A stretch of 64,000 nt of DNA from Numida meleagris (Eukaryota; Chordata; Aves; Galliformes; Numididae). Each line of letters begins with the position of its first letter. Positions within the stretch are counted from its first letter, which is position 1. Positions 56,101-63,200 of the stretch are shown in pieces. The position numbers and the translations under genes were made by a program. The stretch lies in contig NC_034411.1 of NCBI RefSeq assembly GCF_002078875.1, positions 5,607,180-5,671,179 on the forward strand, read 5' to 3'. The notes under the pieces are model-generated. The model did no database searches. It was not told the DNA's origin and worked only from the letters and a program-made list of their open reading frames with translations.

Positions 56101-59100
56101 AATGCCCTCGTTTAGATGAACATGTCTACCACAGTAAGTGCTCACTATTAGTCCGTACTCACTCATCATGGCAATGTAAGAGGTTTTTACCTCCTTCAAG
56201 AAGAGGTAGGTGCAGGTAAAATATGAATTAAAAAAAAAAAAAACAAGTGAAAACCCACAAACAGCAGATGTTAACACTTGGAAGTGGACATAATTAGCAA
56301 CAGTTTCCTCATGCAGCTAAGAAAACCAATTATTAAAGCCATAAAAATGTACTATTAACTAATACTCAACGAAAGGGTGCAAAAAAGGTCAAATAAACAG
56401 AGATCGATAACACATTTACACAATGCGGTCAAGTACTGCAACACAATTAGTGGTACTGATAGAAGTGAGGCTGCGTCACTCAGTCCAACTGGACAAAGCC
56501 AGAAGCAGCAGCTACTACTTAAAATATTGATCATGAGAATTAGACACACACACACAGAGGAAAGACCTCTGTCCTTTCAAAGACTCCGGGAAGACCGATC
56601 TCTGCATTCTCTGACATCAGCCAGCTCTCCTACACAACACTAATGACACAAGCAGAATCAAACAACAGTATAACGAAATAAAACCCAACTCTAAATCCAC
56701 GTTAGCACCTACACACAAAGACGCAGAAGAGCACCTAAATAACGCTTGGTAAGAATAACACGCATCAAAGAAGGAAAAAGCTAAAAAGTATTACAGCAGT
56801 CTCTCCACAAACAGTAACAGGGAGGAGAAACTTAAAAGACAGCAAGAAAGGAGCAGCAGAGATTTATATAAAGGAGTGCATGCTTTAAAAATTAGTATTA
56901 AAGTTGCTGAAGGTTACAGAAAGCAATTGGAACATGCACAAAAGACGGCAAAAAGATGCCAGTAAAAGATGCCAGTAAAAAGTTCTCTAGAACTACAACA
57001 CATGCAGTCAGATAAAGCAGCCACATCTGAAGAAGTTTTGCACCAATTAAGCCTCAAAGAAAGAAAAATTTAAGTCGGATAGGCTACCTCAACATCTTAG
57101 AAACCTTCCAACAGAATTACAGACCCCAGGCCTGATGTTTCACAGAGCAAGACGAAAGGTCTACACTAAAGAGCAAGCAGTTTTTTGTCCCTCCTCCTCT
57201 TTTTCAGGGATGTGCATAGAAGAACATTAATAGAAGGGAAAAAAAAAAAAAAAAGAACAGATTCAATGAGAGCAAGATAAGAATCAAAATCCTGATCCTG
57301 GAGTTAGTAACTAAGTGCTGAGGTTGCAAGACAGCTGCAAACAGAGAAGCAATGTACAGCGGTGCTGTTTTGCACGATACAATTCTTCTGAGAGCTGATG
57401 ATGTTTGAGGAAATAGCCCAAAGCCTATGGCTTTCTATCAACACTATCACTCTGCTTCCCAATGCAGTATTTTACCTAATGCTAAGCGTCATTCTGCCTA
57501 CTTACTAAGCATGACAATATCCTCCCTTCAATTAAAAAGAGGAATAGAGGCCAGAATCTACTACTAGGTTAGTGTCATACTGTATTACAGTGAGGAGGTC
57601 AAGGATGAAAATAAACATCACCACTGAAAACAATGCTTGTCCCTCCAGACAGATAACAACTCGAGCAGCTGCCACGCTACCGTAACAGATACTTCATGTG
57701 AGTTAGCATAAGTTTAAAACACATTTTTAAACGGATGTTAAAAGGGATGCTGTGTCTTTATCTTTGCATTATGATAGTGGGAGGATTTTGGCTTTAGATG
57801 TGATTTGGCAGAAGTTCAGGCTCCATACGAACCCAGACAGTCTCCCTACAAAAGAGATCCTTCCAAATGCATGGAACAAAGAGTACAACAGCACCACGAC
57901 CATCGCCGCTCCAGGACGCGTCCAGTCAGGCAGCTGGATGTGTGAAGGATCATAAACAACGTTCACAGCCGATACAATCATTCAGCCATACACATCCAGC
58001 ACTACACTCAGAATTGCCAGCATTTACAGATAGAACAGTTCAACGTCTGCAAACTGATAATGCACCCTGTGATGGAAAATGTAACTTAGGGTGAACTACA
58101 TGGAGAAAAAATGGCAAAGAAGACTAAGTGTGTTAAAAGCTACAAGCAGAAATAAGGAATACTGGGATGTGCATGTTAGCTGTACATGTGGCACTGTATT
58201 GACTGAAATAATTTAAGCTGCCAAATATCTTTTAAATCAAAAACCTGGCTTCAGACAGTATTCTTTCTTCCTATCTGACAGAATTTTCCATTCTGTTTTA
58301 TTATTTTCAAGGTAGCATTTGGTTGCTGCTGGTAATGTATAAAGCAAGGTTCAAAGTAACTCTGAAGTGTGAACAAGTTGGAGGAATTTGAACAATTTTT
58401 TCAGCTTCTGAACAGTTACAAAGAGATTAGAAAAGAATGAATTCAGCATTATAGCCTGTCCTAGTGTAGTTCTGGAAAAAAAGTTAAATACTGAGAAGTT
58501 TTCACTGAATGAGCACAAACAAGCCTCACCTGCTCAAGCACAGTTCAAACAATCTTTCAATAAATGTATCCCAGATAGAATTACCATTTAACCAAGCCCA
58601 AATCACACAGCCAAGAAACAACGCACAGTCAAGAAATTACCAGACTCCTCCACACAGTCAGCATCAATCTCCTGCAAACCGTACTTATTTACTCAGGGAG
58701 AAGAAGGTAAAGAGAAGCAGCTTTTAAAGACAAACATGACGGCCTAAGGTCCTTAATGAAGAATGTTCTGAAAGCTACTGGTGAATGGCGTGGCAAAGTT
58801 GCGGTTGTGACTGCAATGATGTGAGCACAGTCTTATTTCTAAAAGGGCACCAAGACCTTCAAGTTTTAGAAGCAATCTGCATGACCTGTGCATGCAAGAA
58901 GTGGAATACATATAAAGAAATAAAAAAAGCCAGGGAAGGAGTCAGTTACAAGAAATATCGCATTCTCTAGTTTGAAATCTTGCTTTCCCAATCCAGTCTG
59001 GCAAGCCTCCAAATAGCCCTTTCCCACTCATATGCTGGCAGTGATCTCCAGATTTGTTAAAAAAGAAGTGGAATAAAAATATAGATAGCCTCAGTAAAAT

Positions 59101-62100
59101 GCTCTAAAATGAAGCAGTAAAATCAGGAATCCTTTTGCAGATTTTCAGGTTTTTTTCAGGGCCAAGAAAGTTTCAATTGCCTTGAACCCAAAAGTGAAAT
59201 ATGCTAAAATAATATGCTCAAATGGCAACATATAGAAGTGCAAAATATAGAAGCTGGATGAATTAACTTACAAAAGCTCGTTACCGGAAGGGCAAAATTA
59301 CAGCTTCTGTGTTTTTAAAGCTTTTATATTTGGCTATTTAACAAATAGGGCTCTCCCTTGTTTCTTGGAGTTGTTCAATTAAATTAACGCTTCGTACAAC
59401 CCTGCAATTTCTATGGAGGAATCACTGCATTTCCAACACAAGCAGAGAAGACTTTCCACAGGCTAGCTCCATCATGTTCACTTCACAGTTGACTAGAATT
59501 TACCAATTCTCCATGTAGAACTCACCAATTCTCCTGGAGCTCTCCAGTCCACGTCTGAGTAAAGAGAAGACTAATAGCTCTATATAGAAGTATATCTGAA
59601 TAGATGCTTCAAAATAACAAAACAGAGGAATAATGTAAAACTGGACCTAAAACAGCTGAGGAATATGCAAACGGTAATTCCCAGTTCAGTATCTGGACAG
59701 ACATTAAACAGCCCATTCTGTCATGCCATCTGCTAGGCAGTTTCCAGTCCTGCTCTGTTCTCTAAGCTCTTTGTGCTTTATTTTTAAGCACAGAGCCATT
59801 TGACTTATTTGCAAGACAGATAAAAGACACAGAGGTGAACTTAAAAAAGAATTAACACAATTAAAAAGCGATACACAGCAAAAATCAACTACAAGAACGA
59901 GTCTCAGATCAGCGATAAGGAGAATTTTTAAAAACAGTACATGCTTGCTTGAACAGCACTCTGAATAAGCGTATAGAGCAAGTCATGAAAGCTTATGGTT
60001 TGTTTTCCAAATTTTTATTTAACAGAACAGTTAAAACACTTGGCAAAAACGTCAGCGCATTCTGAAGAAACTAAACTGTGGGAATTGTTCCTCTGCGTGC
60101 ATTCATATGAAATCATGAAGTAGCCCATTAGAACATCACCTAAGAATACCATCTATTTCAAGAGCCACATGCCAACATAACATCCTACCAGAACAACTGG
60201 ACAGTAGAGAGGCAAAGATATATGCAGATGACACAAGCGTCTCAGTCTACATCATGCAAAAAACACAACATGGAAATCACCAAGTTGCCCTCTGGGATCT
60301 GTAGTAAAACTGCAAAATGCAAGGGAGCACTGTGTGGATTTAACTGCTTCAGAAGTATTCTGGACTCGTGTAACAGCTGCACTCAAGCCAGCTTACGTGA
60401 ATGAGCCGCAAAAATCCCAGCGCTCAGGGACTCAGCTCAGATCCATCTGTTTTGTTTGATGGAAACCTACTGGAGGATATTCAACTGGAAGCTGTTTTTC
60501 CAACTTGAAGAGCTACTTCTGACTGAAAGAAATCTGAAAGCCAATGCAAAACCCATATCCTCTATGCAACGCATTCACTGAGATATCCAGTGCAACATAA
60601 AAGGTGGTTATTTGCAGTTACTGATGCAACACAAATACCAAGGGGATGAGGGAGCCACTTGCCCTTTCCCCAGGTTGTCTTTCTTTGCAGTAAAATGGAA
60701 ACATTCAATGCGGTAAAAATTTGTAAGAAGGAAAAACTCCAAGATTAGCTCAAATGCCACATTGAAAAGGAATGTATTTGCCTTACTTTCAGAATATTTT
60801 GGGTTTCGTTCCACTTGTTTGTCCATTCTTTGGTCAGCTCTTGTACCTATAAAAGAGAACAAATACCTGAAAAATCACGTCTCTTTCAAAGTCTGTGGTA
60901 ATTAATTCTTAGACAAGTATGAAATACTTTTGCAACTCGTAAAGATAAGTACTTAAATATTTAAAAGAGAACCATTGCTCCTGCAGTAAGGGACTAAACC
61001 AAGACAGCTTCTTCCCTTCACCTGAGCTAGACATGCTCTGGTCAAAACAAACTCCAGAAATCACTGAGTAGTGCATGCAGAAGCAGCAGCAGGCAGCCAT
61101 CATGAGAGAATGAGAGCTAAGTTTGCTGCATCACAGAAATCACTCGGCTGAAATCAGCACTGAAGTAAGGGTCTGCTTGCAAAGGCATTACTAACAGGGA
61201 CAGCACTGCATATCAACACGGGAAGTGTTGTCCTGCCTTTCCTACCCACTAAGCTGCCCATCTCTTAGGGCAACTTATACGCACCAGAAAAGGCTCTCTT
61301 CATTTCAAATCCCTTCTGGCTTTTTAGAAAGCACTGTATAGAAAGCAATTCAGGCAGAGTGACCTAAAAGCTCTGGCTGACTTGGAATCATTAGCACGTT
61401 ACATGTAAGTGTGCATGTGGATGTATGTACATATGATGAAACGATGGAAGTCACAATGGCTATGTCCCTGTATTAGCTTATATACCGATTTGCTGCGAGT
61501 TAAAAAAGGTCTTCAAAGTTCCTGCAAACATCTCCCCATTTGCAACCAGCAGCCTACACCCTAGTCTTTGCAGTTCAAATGCAAATGAATCAAGAAGAAC
61601 TAAATAAATTTATCTCATTTCTTCCTCTATCTCAAGATTTCAGAGAAAAGTAAATACATTTTTCAGCGCATCACCAGTGTTGGTGGTCAGAATTTAAAGC
61701 AGGATGAAAACCTGAAAAGACTGAAGAGAACTATTAAGAATGCCCATAAGTCAAACCATTCTGTGATTCTATGAAGTCTATTCACCATACCAGAACTTTT
61801 TAAAAACTGTTCTTATATAAGGACAAGTCAACTTATTAAAGGTACCGTATACGTGTCACACAATTTAAATATGGAGATAAAGTCTTTAGACTTTAAGCAA
61901 ATTAATTATTCCATTCATTCAAGCATTAAGAAAAAAGCTATAACCAACGCAATAGCTACTTAGATTTTTCAGTAATCATTGTCTGTCGGAATTAGGTTAA
62001 ATAGTAATCAAGTAACCTTCTAATGAGGTTGAGAAAAGATAATAAAACATGCTCGGTATGCTTTCCATGCAGAGGGCAACACTCCTGAGCAGGACAAGCA

Positions 62101-63200
62101 GTGATTACTGTCAGAGTACGAATAATGTACTTTAATTAGTGTGTATACAGCAGCTCTTATTGCTCACTGCTCCTAGATAAAAGCTTTGTTTGTGCACTAA
62201 AATAAAAGCACATTTCAAATGCTTTAAAAGCCTTGTTTGAATATGAAAAATACATTCACAACTGAAGGCTCGTATCACTGCTTCGCAGGTTCCACTTAAA
62301 GTACGCACTGCAACACAACAGGGATTCCTGTATGTATCACCGAGTTGTAAAAGGTGTTCCTAGCAGAATCGTGGCTTATGGATAAATCCAAAGTGTACTT
62401 TGTAGCTATGGCTCATACTAATACACCTTGTTTTTTAATGGTTGTTTTTTTTTAATGGCTCGTAGTAGCTTTAAGAACAGTGAAGTAGACAGAAAAAACA
62501 CAAAGTGATAGACTAAAAAATGAATGATTATCAGTTAAAGAAATCAGAATACCATTATACTCATAGGTCCAAAAGAATATCTCAGCTGCCTGGGAATTCT
62601 CAGCTTCTACATTGGGCCGGATCATTGTAAGAGCTTGGTGCAAGGCACACTATGCAGTACATCCACCCAACTCTTGGACAACAGATGGCTAATATTAGCT
62701 ACACACATTTGTACCTGTCCATTCCAAATTCAAAGAATTAAACTCTCTGAAAAACAACACTTACCATACAAATTGTAGACTACTTGAAAACATGAGCAAA
62801 TTGACCATTTCCCCAGAAATCATTTACTATGTTTTCTATGCTCTGAATGCTTTGTCAGTCTGATTCAGTATCATAATTTAATGAGTTTTCCCCCAATAAA
62901 TATACTCATTATTTAAATACCAAAGACACACACTTTGCTCTTAGTTACATGCTATTATTTTACATCAGTCAGACAACAAAAACACAAGTTCGCATATACT
63001 TAAAAATAAATCCAGGAAATGGTGTTTGGTGAGAGAAAATCAAGTCATGTTTATAAAAATAAATGGCTATCGGTTGCACCAAGGCCCCTTTACTTCATTT
63101 ATTTATTTTCAAACTGATTTATGAAATAACTCACCCTTGCTTCGTTCTGCTGAAGCTTCTCTTCCATACTTAAAGCTGTTGGAGAATCCAGGAGAGCAAT
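5033..63200 (-). CDS. KIF16B: KIF16B, kinesin-3 family endosome motor, partial spliced gene
   Basis: KIF16B is a plus-end-directed kinesin-3 that carries early endosomes; its C-terminal PX domain binds PI3P. I recognised it from a run of minus-strand exons that read as one protein: neck, FHA domain, long coiled coil, hinge and the start of the PX domain. Every junction has a GT donor and AG acceptor, and reading frame is kept across all of them. The first twelve exons sum to 778 codons; adding the PX exon gives 819, and adding the alternative tail exon instead gives 1503. The motor domain (about 350 residues in the family) lies upstream, beyond 64000, and the rest of the PX domain lies below position 1. 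Identification rests on remembered mammalian KIF16B sequence, not on a computed alignment, but agreement is near-continuous over several exons. Confidence 0.97.
5156..8958. other. KIF16B: Sequence between the two alternative ends of KIF16B
   Basis: This is intron for the PX form and lies downstream of the poly(A) signal for the long-tail form. It is AT-rich. An acceptor-like site at about 8313 and some open frames at 7851-8320 and 6031-6361 were examined, but none could be tied to a known protein. Confidence 0.6.
8959..8964 (-). promoter_or_regulatory. Poly(A) signal AATAAA for the alternative terminal exon
   Basis: The minus strand reads AATAAA here, about 210 bases after the TGA stop of the large terminal exon. 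It is the first canonical hexamer I see downstream of that stop. A GT-rich run (GTAGGTGG on the minus strand, near 8933-8940) follows at a suitable distance for cleavage. This supports the exon as a true transcript end rather than an internal cassette. Confidence 0.5.
9172..11349 (-). CDS. KIF16B: Large alternative terminal exon of KIF16B, PX-less tail
   Basis: This is an open stretch of 726 codons including a TGA stop at 9172-9174. It is preceded by a pyrimidine-rich acceptor (...TTTTTAACAG) and starts in phase 0 with [11 protein letters not shown], so it can splice directly after KLKYE. An ORF this long in AT-rich intronic DNA must be under coding selection. Residues about 1-340 are polar, Ser-rich and Cys-containing, and mostly look disordered. 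From about residue 370 ([12 protein letters not shown]) to the end it looks folded, with alternating hydrophobic strands such as [15 protein letters not shown] and [12 protein letters not shown]. The final segment, [20 protein letters not shown], resembles the last strand and C-terminal helix of a PH-like fold. There is no PX domain, signal peptide or membrane segment. I do not recognise the family with certainty. No ATG lies at the start, so an independent intron-nested gene is less likely than an alternative last exon. Confidence 0.85.
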   Translation of the reverse strand, partial: KSQQWQPHCDFPFISKDDKCASELCGENTGVTDHKRQKEHTERWDLFSRPGRISSLFTSEKAFENGRRNSEQESFASLFDTECSLTHSENINTSKSKNVPYQNVLSTSLQSHDLNNVAYSLCKFENFNHFDDKIITSQDCDSSRTECDCSHLEQLSPVGSLMCANEQAGFNSISCLDFPQSNIHSEITVKEGRSFKTMQQTMEDQSSSSQLPTEEASDLTSCMSIASHFDVRPEHTYGLGYLFSKLSCFYKDTSSQLLSSTVVPKQIKKLGSLCDKSERCAQVASLIKHLPLIRNLQVDVFFKSCVNEDISHSTDDIKAHTENVVLPDSPVKEDVRMCGNTGISDACVRKPAEGFVCCCKDGELENSLVLRQTFIHFPDVFMKLQVCSLEKTLDILTCALPQICTSMEELKGIYWLAVGNCKKCDPEPACLLLFSSVLYVIVSSPKQEIGQSSLAVFHEVPIITVQEIHVGFAGQSMSLLCSAEDDVLTIFTYNKHYTQRICHDIMSILISTAEDAAYLNYQLLKDDLMQISLDWTSEVNDVVFSRGVRLSCKFRTVLADLVYLLHENMGDIKPSLADIQVVLYTTVKTDCANQTVYRSLVLTTTHIGLLRENSAFYPAPNSLGASCKRSQFDSLQLYRLNDIRCVVLPDKENFTKIELVFSRRSEVGSDSGIGFSKYCGKEINTQMTVIPSILQSSLHIPSEIWKLTFSSSEEAIWLIMHLTRC
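11350..12400. other. KIF16B: KIF16B intron before the alternative terminal exon
   Basis: It holds the 19-bp tandem repeat at 11446-11496 and otherwise plain AT-rich DNA. A 105-codon plus-strand open frame at 11915-12232 has no recognisable content. Confidence 0.7.
11446..11496. repeat. 19-bp tandem repeat, about 2.7 copies
   Basis: The unit TTTGTACAATCAACCAGAA starts at 11446, 11465 and 11484 with no mismatch until the third copy decays. It lies about 100 bases upstream, in gene direction, of the acceptor of the large alternative terminal exon, in the zone where a branch point could lie. Confidence 0.85.
12401..12451 (-). CDS. KIF16B: KIF16B exon: last shared exon before the alternative tails
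   Basis: This 51-bp exon has 17 codons in phase 0, acceptor TTCTTAG and donor GTAGGT. It reads [17 protein letters not shown]. It is the branch point of the gene: its donor is in frame both with the PX-domain exon at 5033-5155 and with the large terminal exon at 9172-11349. Using one or the other would decide whether the motor carries a PX domain. Confidence 0.95.
12452..12986. other. KIF16B: KIF16B intron, 535 bp
   Basis: Plain AT-rich sequence with a GT donor and AG acceptor at its ends. I see nothing else in it. Confidence 0.85.
12987..13092 (-). CDS. KIF16B: KIF16B exon: helix before the tail
   Basis: This 106-bp exon completes a split Arg codon and ends in phase 0, with acceptor CTCATAG and donor GTGAGC. 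It reads [18 protein letters not shown] followed by [17 protein letters not shown]. The first half matches the conserved INAxIExEVQRRLQ helix of KIF16B. The second half is more divergent from what I remember of mammals. Confidence 0.95.
13093..13904. other. KIF16B: KIF16B intron, 812 bp
   Basis: Bounded by GTAGGT and CATAG on the minus strand. I see no repeat or gene inside. Confidence 0.85.
13905..14063 (-). CDS. KIF16B: KIF16B exon: end of coiled coil and Pro/Ser hinge
   Basis: This 159-bp exon completes a split Arg codon at its start and ends two bases into another Arg codon. The acceptor is TTTGTAG and the donor GTAGGT. It encodes [18 protein letters not shown], which closes the coiled coil. 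A flexible hinge follows, including [18 protein letters not shown], rich in Ser, Pro and Thr. Such a hinge separates stalk from membrane-binding tail; the SP/TP pairs could be proline-directed kinase sites, which is an inference. Confidence 0.95.
14064..17258. other. KIF16B: KIF16B intron, 3.2 kb
   Basis: Bounded by GTAAGT after the large coiled-coil exon and TTTGTAG before the hinge exon. AT-rich with no clear mobile element. A 130-codon minus-strand open frame at 16781-17173 has no recognisable content. Confidence 0.8.
17259..18614 (-). CDS. KIF16B: KIF16B large exon: main coiled-coil stalk
   Basis: This 1356-bp exon (452 codons with split Arg codons at both ends) has acceptor CTTGTAG and donor GTAAGT. 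It begins [17 protein letters not shown] and ends LEQDRE. Nearly the whole product is Glu, Lys, Gln, Arg and Leu-rich heptad sequence, as expected for the KIF16B stalk. Recognisable blocks include [56 protein letters not shown] and [13 protein letters not shown]. The Lys/Glu-rich stretch in the middle is less like mammalian KIF16B than the two ends. The stalk mediates dimer and tail interactions and includes regions implicated in cargo-linked autoinhibition in this family. Confidence 0.98.
18615..20062. other. KIF16B: KIF16B intron, 1.4 kb
   Basis: Separates the short coiled-coil exon from the long one. A 116-codon plus-strand open frame at 19389-19739 looks random. I see no repeat of note. 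Confidence 0.8.
20063..20116 (-). CDS. KIF16B: KIF16B exon: start of coiled coil
   Basis: This short 54-bp exon begins with the last base of a Gly codon and ends two bases into an Arg codon. The acceptor is TATTCAG and the donor GTAACA. It reads [17 protein letters not shown], a highly charged helix that starts the long stalk. It is flanked by a 7.9-kb intron upstream and a 1.4-kb intron downstream. Confidence 0.95.
22430..22704 (+). mobile_element. CR1 LINE 3' fragment
   Basis: This is a truncated CR1 retroposon, 3' end on the plus strand, antisense to KIF16B. It has the typical blocks GGAGGAAGTTTTTCAC, GAGGCACTGGAACAGGTTGC and CATCCCTGGAGG-like sequence, then the terminal ATTCTATGATTCTAT repeat. 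It lies in the 7.9-kb intron. A 94-codon open stretch inside it is a remnant of LINE sequence, not a gene. Confidence 0.93.
27705..27736. repeat. Two-copy tandem repeat at the CR1 border
   Basis: A unit of about 15 bases ending in TTTTTACTACAGCA occurs twice in a row just before the CR1 sequence begins. It may be slippage at the insertion site; CR1 elements do not normally leave clear target duplications. Confidence 0.5.
27740..28005 (+). mobile_element. CR1 LINE 3' fragment next to a splice donor
   Basis: CR1 3' end on the plus strand with GGCTGGACGTTAGGAAATTC, GGAACGGGCTGCCCAGGGAG and a terminal run of ATTCTATG units. The tail stops about 17 bp from the donor of the KIF16B exon at 28022-28110. 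Relative to the gene it is antisense. Confidence 0.94.
28022..28110 (-). CDS. KIF16B: KIF16B exon: serine-rich linker after FHA
   Basis: This 89-bp exon starts in phase 0 and ends two bases into a Gly codon. The acceptor is GTTCTTAG and the donor GTGAGT. It reads [20 protein letters not shown] then LSAVMLYNP. It is a polar, Ser-rich linker between the FHA domain and the coiled coil, with several possible phosphorylation sites, which is an inference. The intron to the previous exon is only 167 bp. A CR1 element ends about 17 bp downstream of this exon's donor. Confidence 0.95.
28278..28360 (-). CDS. KIF16B: KIF16B exon: last FHA strand and basic linker
   Basis: This 83-bp exon starts with the last two bases of a split Gly codon and ends in phase 0. 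The acceptor is CTCATCAG and the donor GTAAGA. It reads [16 protein letters not shown] then [11 protein letters not shown]. The LLGRxxxFRFNHP motif is the hallmark end of the kinesin-3 FHA domain, and the basic helix after it leads into the stalk. Confidence 0.97.
28361..32873. other. KIF16B: KIF16B intron, 4.5 kb, with one CR1 remnant
   Basis: Holds the short CR1 piece at 30090-30185. The FHA reading frame runs straight across, so no exon is missing here. Confidence 0.85.
30090..30185 (-). mobile_element. Short CR1 fragment
   Basis: The plus strand reads TTTTGGGTTGGAAGGGACCT, followed by TAAAGATGCTCTAGTTCCAC and CCATGGGCAGAG, the complement of the CR1 3' end. Both ends are eroded. It is sense relative to KIF16B. 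Confidence 0.8.
32874..33011 (-). CDS. KIF16B: KIF16B exon: FHA domain core
   Basis: This 138-bp exon starts with two bases of a split Val codon and ends with one base of a split Gly codon. The acceptor is ATGTTTAG and the donor GTACTA. It encodes [19 protein letters not shown], then [15 protein letters not shown], then [11 protein letters not shown]. The FHA signature SxxH (here SEHC) and the conserved Asn-Gly (SVNG) are both present. With the preceding GRED these complete the diagnostic FHA residues, so the domain looks intact. Confidence 0.97.
33012..34853. other. KIF16B: KIF16B intron, 1.8 kb
   Basis: Largely the CR1 fragment at 33368-34073 with short AT-rich flanks. Confidence 0.9.
33368..34073 (+). 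mobile_element. CR1 LINE fragment, about 0.7 kb
   Basis: This longer CR1 copy on the plus strand starts in the end of ORF2 (AGCAGCCCTGTAGAGAAGCA, then CAGCAGTGTGCTCTTGCAGC) and runs through the 3' UTR to TGTGATTCTATGG. Overlapping open frames of 76-100 codons on both strands are relics of decayed reverse-transcriptase sequence. It lies in the 1.8-kb intron between two FHA exons. Confidence 0.94.
34854..34905 (-). CDS. KIF16B: KIF16B exon: FHA domain, conserved Gly-Arg motif
   Basis: This 52-bp exon has 17 codons plus one base, acceptor CTTACTTAG and donor GTATGG. It reads [17 protein letters not shown] and ends on the first base of a Val codon completed by the next exon. GRED contains the invariant Gly-Arg of FHA domains. 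In canonical FHA domains this arginine helps bind phosphothreonine; whether KIF16B binds phosphopeptides is not shown by the sequence. Confidence 0.96.
34906..35405. other. KIF16B: KIF16B intron, 500 bp
   Basis: Lies between two FHA exons. No repeat or other feature seen. Confidence 0.9.
35406..35525 (-). CDS. KIF16B: KIF16B exon: start of FHA domain
   Basis: This 120-bp exon has 40 codons in phase 0, acceptor TTTACAG and donor GTAAAT. It contains [19 protein letters not shown] and then [12 protein letters not shown]. The LxxLxxDxxLS and YxLK patterns are the first beta strands of the kinesin-3 FHA domain, which packs next to the motor and takes part in autoinhibition and dimer control in this family. 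It joins directly to the exon carrying the GRED motif. Confidence 0.97.
36143..36785 (-). mobile_element. CR1 LINE fragment, minus strand
   Basis: The plus strand shows the complement of CR1: it begins TAGAATCATTTGGGTTAGAA and passes CCTCCTGTTCTCCAGACTGA and CAGCCAGTCCTC. It reaches GGACCAGCACACCCAGGCCC at its internal end. It is sense relative to KIF16B and lies in the 25-kb intron just after the first FHA exon. Confidence 0.93.
37020..37570. other. GC-rich patch of unknown nature in the 25-kb intron
   Basis: About 550 bases are clearly GC-rich compared with the AT-rich flanks, with CCACCCACCCACTGG, GGCAGCCACCTCC and similar text. Several open frames of 60-92 codons overlap on both strands, which GC-rich DNA gives by chance, and none looks like a known protein. 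It follows a CR1 copy but does not match the CR1 text I know. It could be another retroposon, a regulatory island or a decayed processed copy. Confidence 0.4.
38922..39153 (+). mobile_element. CR1 LINE 3' fragment
   Basis: CR1 3' end on the plus strand: GGAAGAAATGCTTCACTCAG, CCATCCCTGGAGGTGCCCAA, GGGGGGCAGCCAGCCC and terminal CATTCTATGATTCTAT. Antisense to KIF16B. Confidence 0.93.
44292..44925 (-). mobile_element. CR1 LINE fragment, GC-rich, minus strand
   Basis: The plus strand reads ATCCTGAGTTGGAAAGGACC, then CACAAGGATCACTGAGCCCA, and continues through GGACCTCAGCCATTCTTCAT. It reaches TTCTGCAGGGCTGCTCTC at its internal end. This is a CR1 3' end in reverse orientation. Open frames of 66-137 codons on both strands are by-products of its GC content. 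Confidence 0.92.
48105..48131. repeat. Perfect 11-bp inverted repeat with 5-base loop
   Basis: AAGATGTCATC and GATGACATCTT flank AAAAA, giving a perfect short hairpin. It lies in the 25-kb intron; no known function is evident. Confidence 0.75.
48485..48672 (+). mobile_element. CR1 LINE 3' fragment
   Basis: The plus strand shows GGAAAAGGCTGCCCAGGGTG, TGGATTAGATGATCTTAGCA and GTCTTTTCCAACCTCAGAGA. The terminal repeat is mutated (ATTCCGTGATCCTACGATG), so this copy is older than those with an intact ATTCTATG tail. Confidence 0.9.
53930..53962. repeat. 11-bp tandem repeat, three copies
   Basis: TCTGAATTAAA occurs twice exactly, followed by CCTGAATTAAG with two changes. It is within the 25-kb intron. 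Confidence 0.8.
60787..60846 (-). CDS. KIF16B: KIF16B exon: neck coiled-coil segment
   Basis: This 60-bp exon has 20 codons in phase 0, acceptor TTTATAG and donor GTAAGG. It encodes [12 protein letters not shown] followed by NETQNILK, a charged amphipathic helix typical of the neck coil between the motor and FHA domains. It joins in frame after NEAR of the upstream exon and before [10 protein letters not shown] of the exon at 35406-35525. That next exon is 25 kb away, the longest intron in the window. Confidence 0.95.
60847..63134. other. KIF16B: KIF16B intron, 2.3 kb
   Basis: Bounded by GTGAGT and TTATAG. It carries only the possible CR1 tail at 61735-61775. Confidence 0.85.
61735..61775 (+). 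mobile_element. Possible CR1 tail remnant
   Basis: CAAACCATTCTGTGATTCTATGAAG matches only the last bases of a CR1 3' end. The preceding text no longer looks like CR1, so this is a weak call. Confidence 0.5.
63135..63200 (-). CDS. KIF16B: KIF16B exon: neck segment after the motor domain
   Basis: This 66-bp exon has 22 codons, phase 0 at both ends, acceptor ...CTATAG and donor GTGAGT. It begins [15 protein letters not shown] and ends QQNEAR. In kinesin-3 proteins this segment follows the motor core and neck linker and begins the neck coil. It is the most 5' exon in the window. The next upstream exon should lie beyond 64000. The ORF is too short for length-based gene finding, so the call rests on sequence identity and on continuity with the next exon. 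Confidence 0.95.

Larger units (their letters stand above)
35526..60786. other. KIF16B: KIF16B large intron, 25.3 kb
   Basis: Separates the neck coil from the FHA domain. Residues on the two sides join as in the mammalian protein (QNILK then EQTLALRKE), so no coding exon is skipped. It holds CR1 copies at 36143, 38922, 44292 and 48485, a GC-rich patch at 37020-37570, small tandem and inverted repeats, a G10 run near 47398, and poly(A)/poly(T) runs near 53478, 56230 and 57239. I see no nested gene. Confidence 0.85.
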
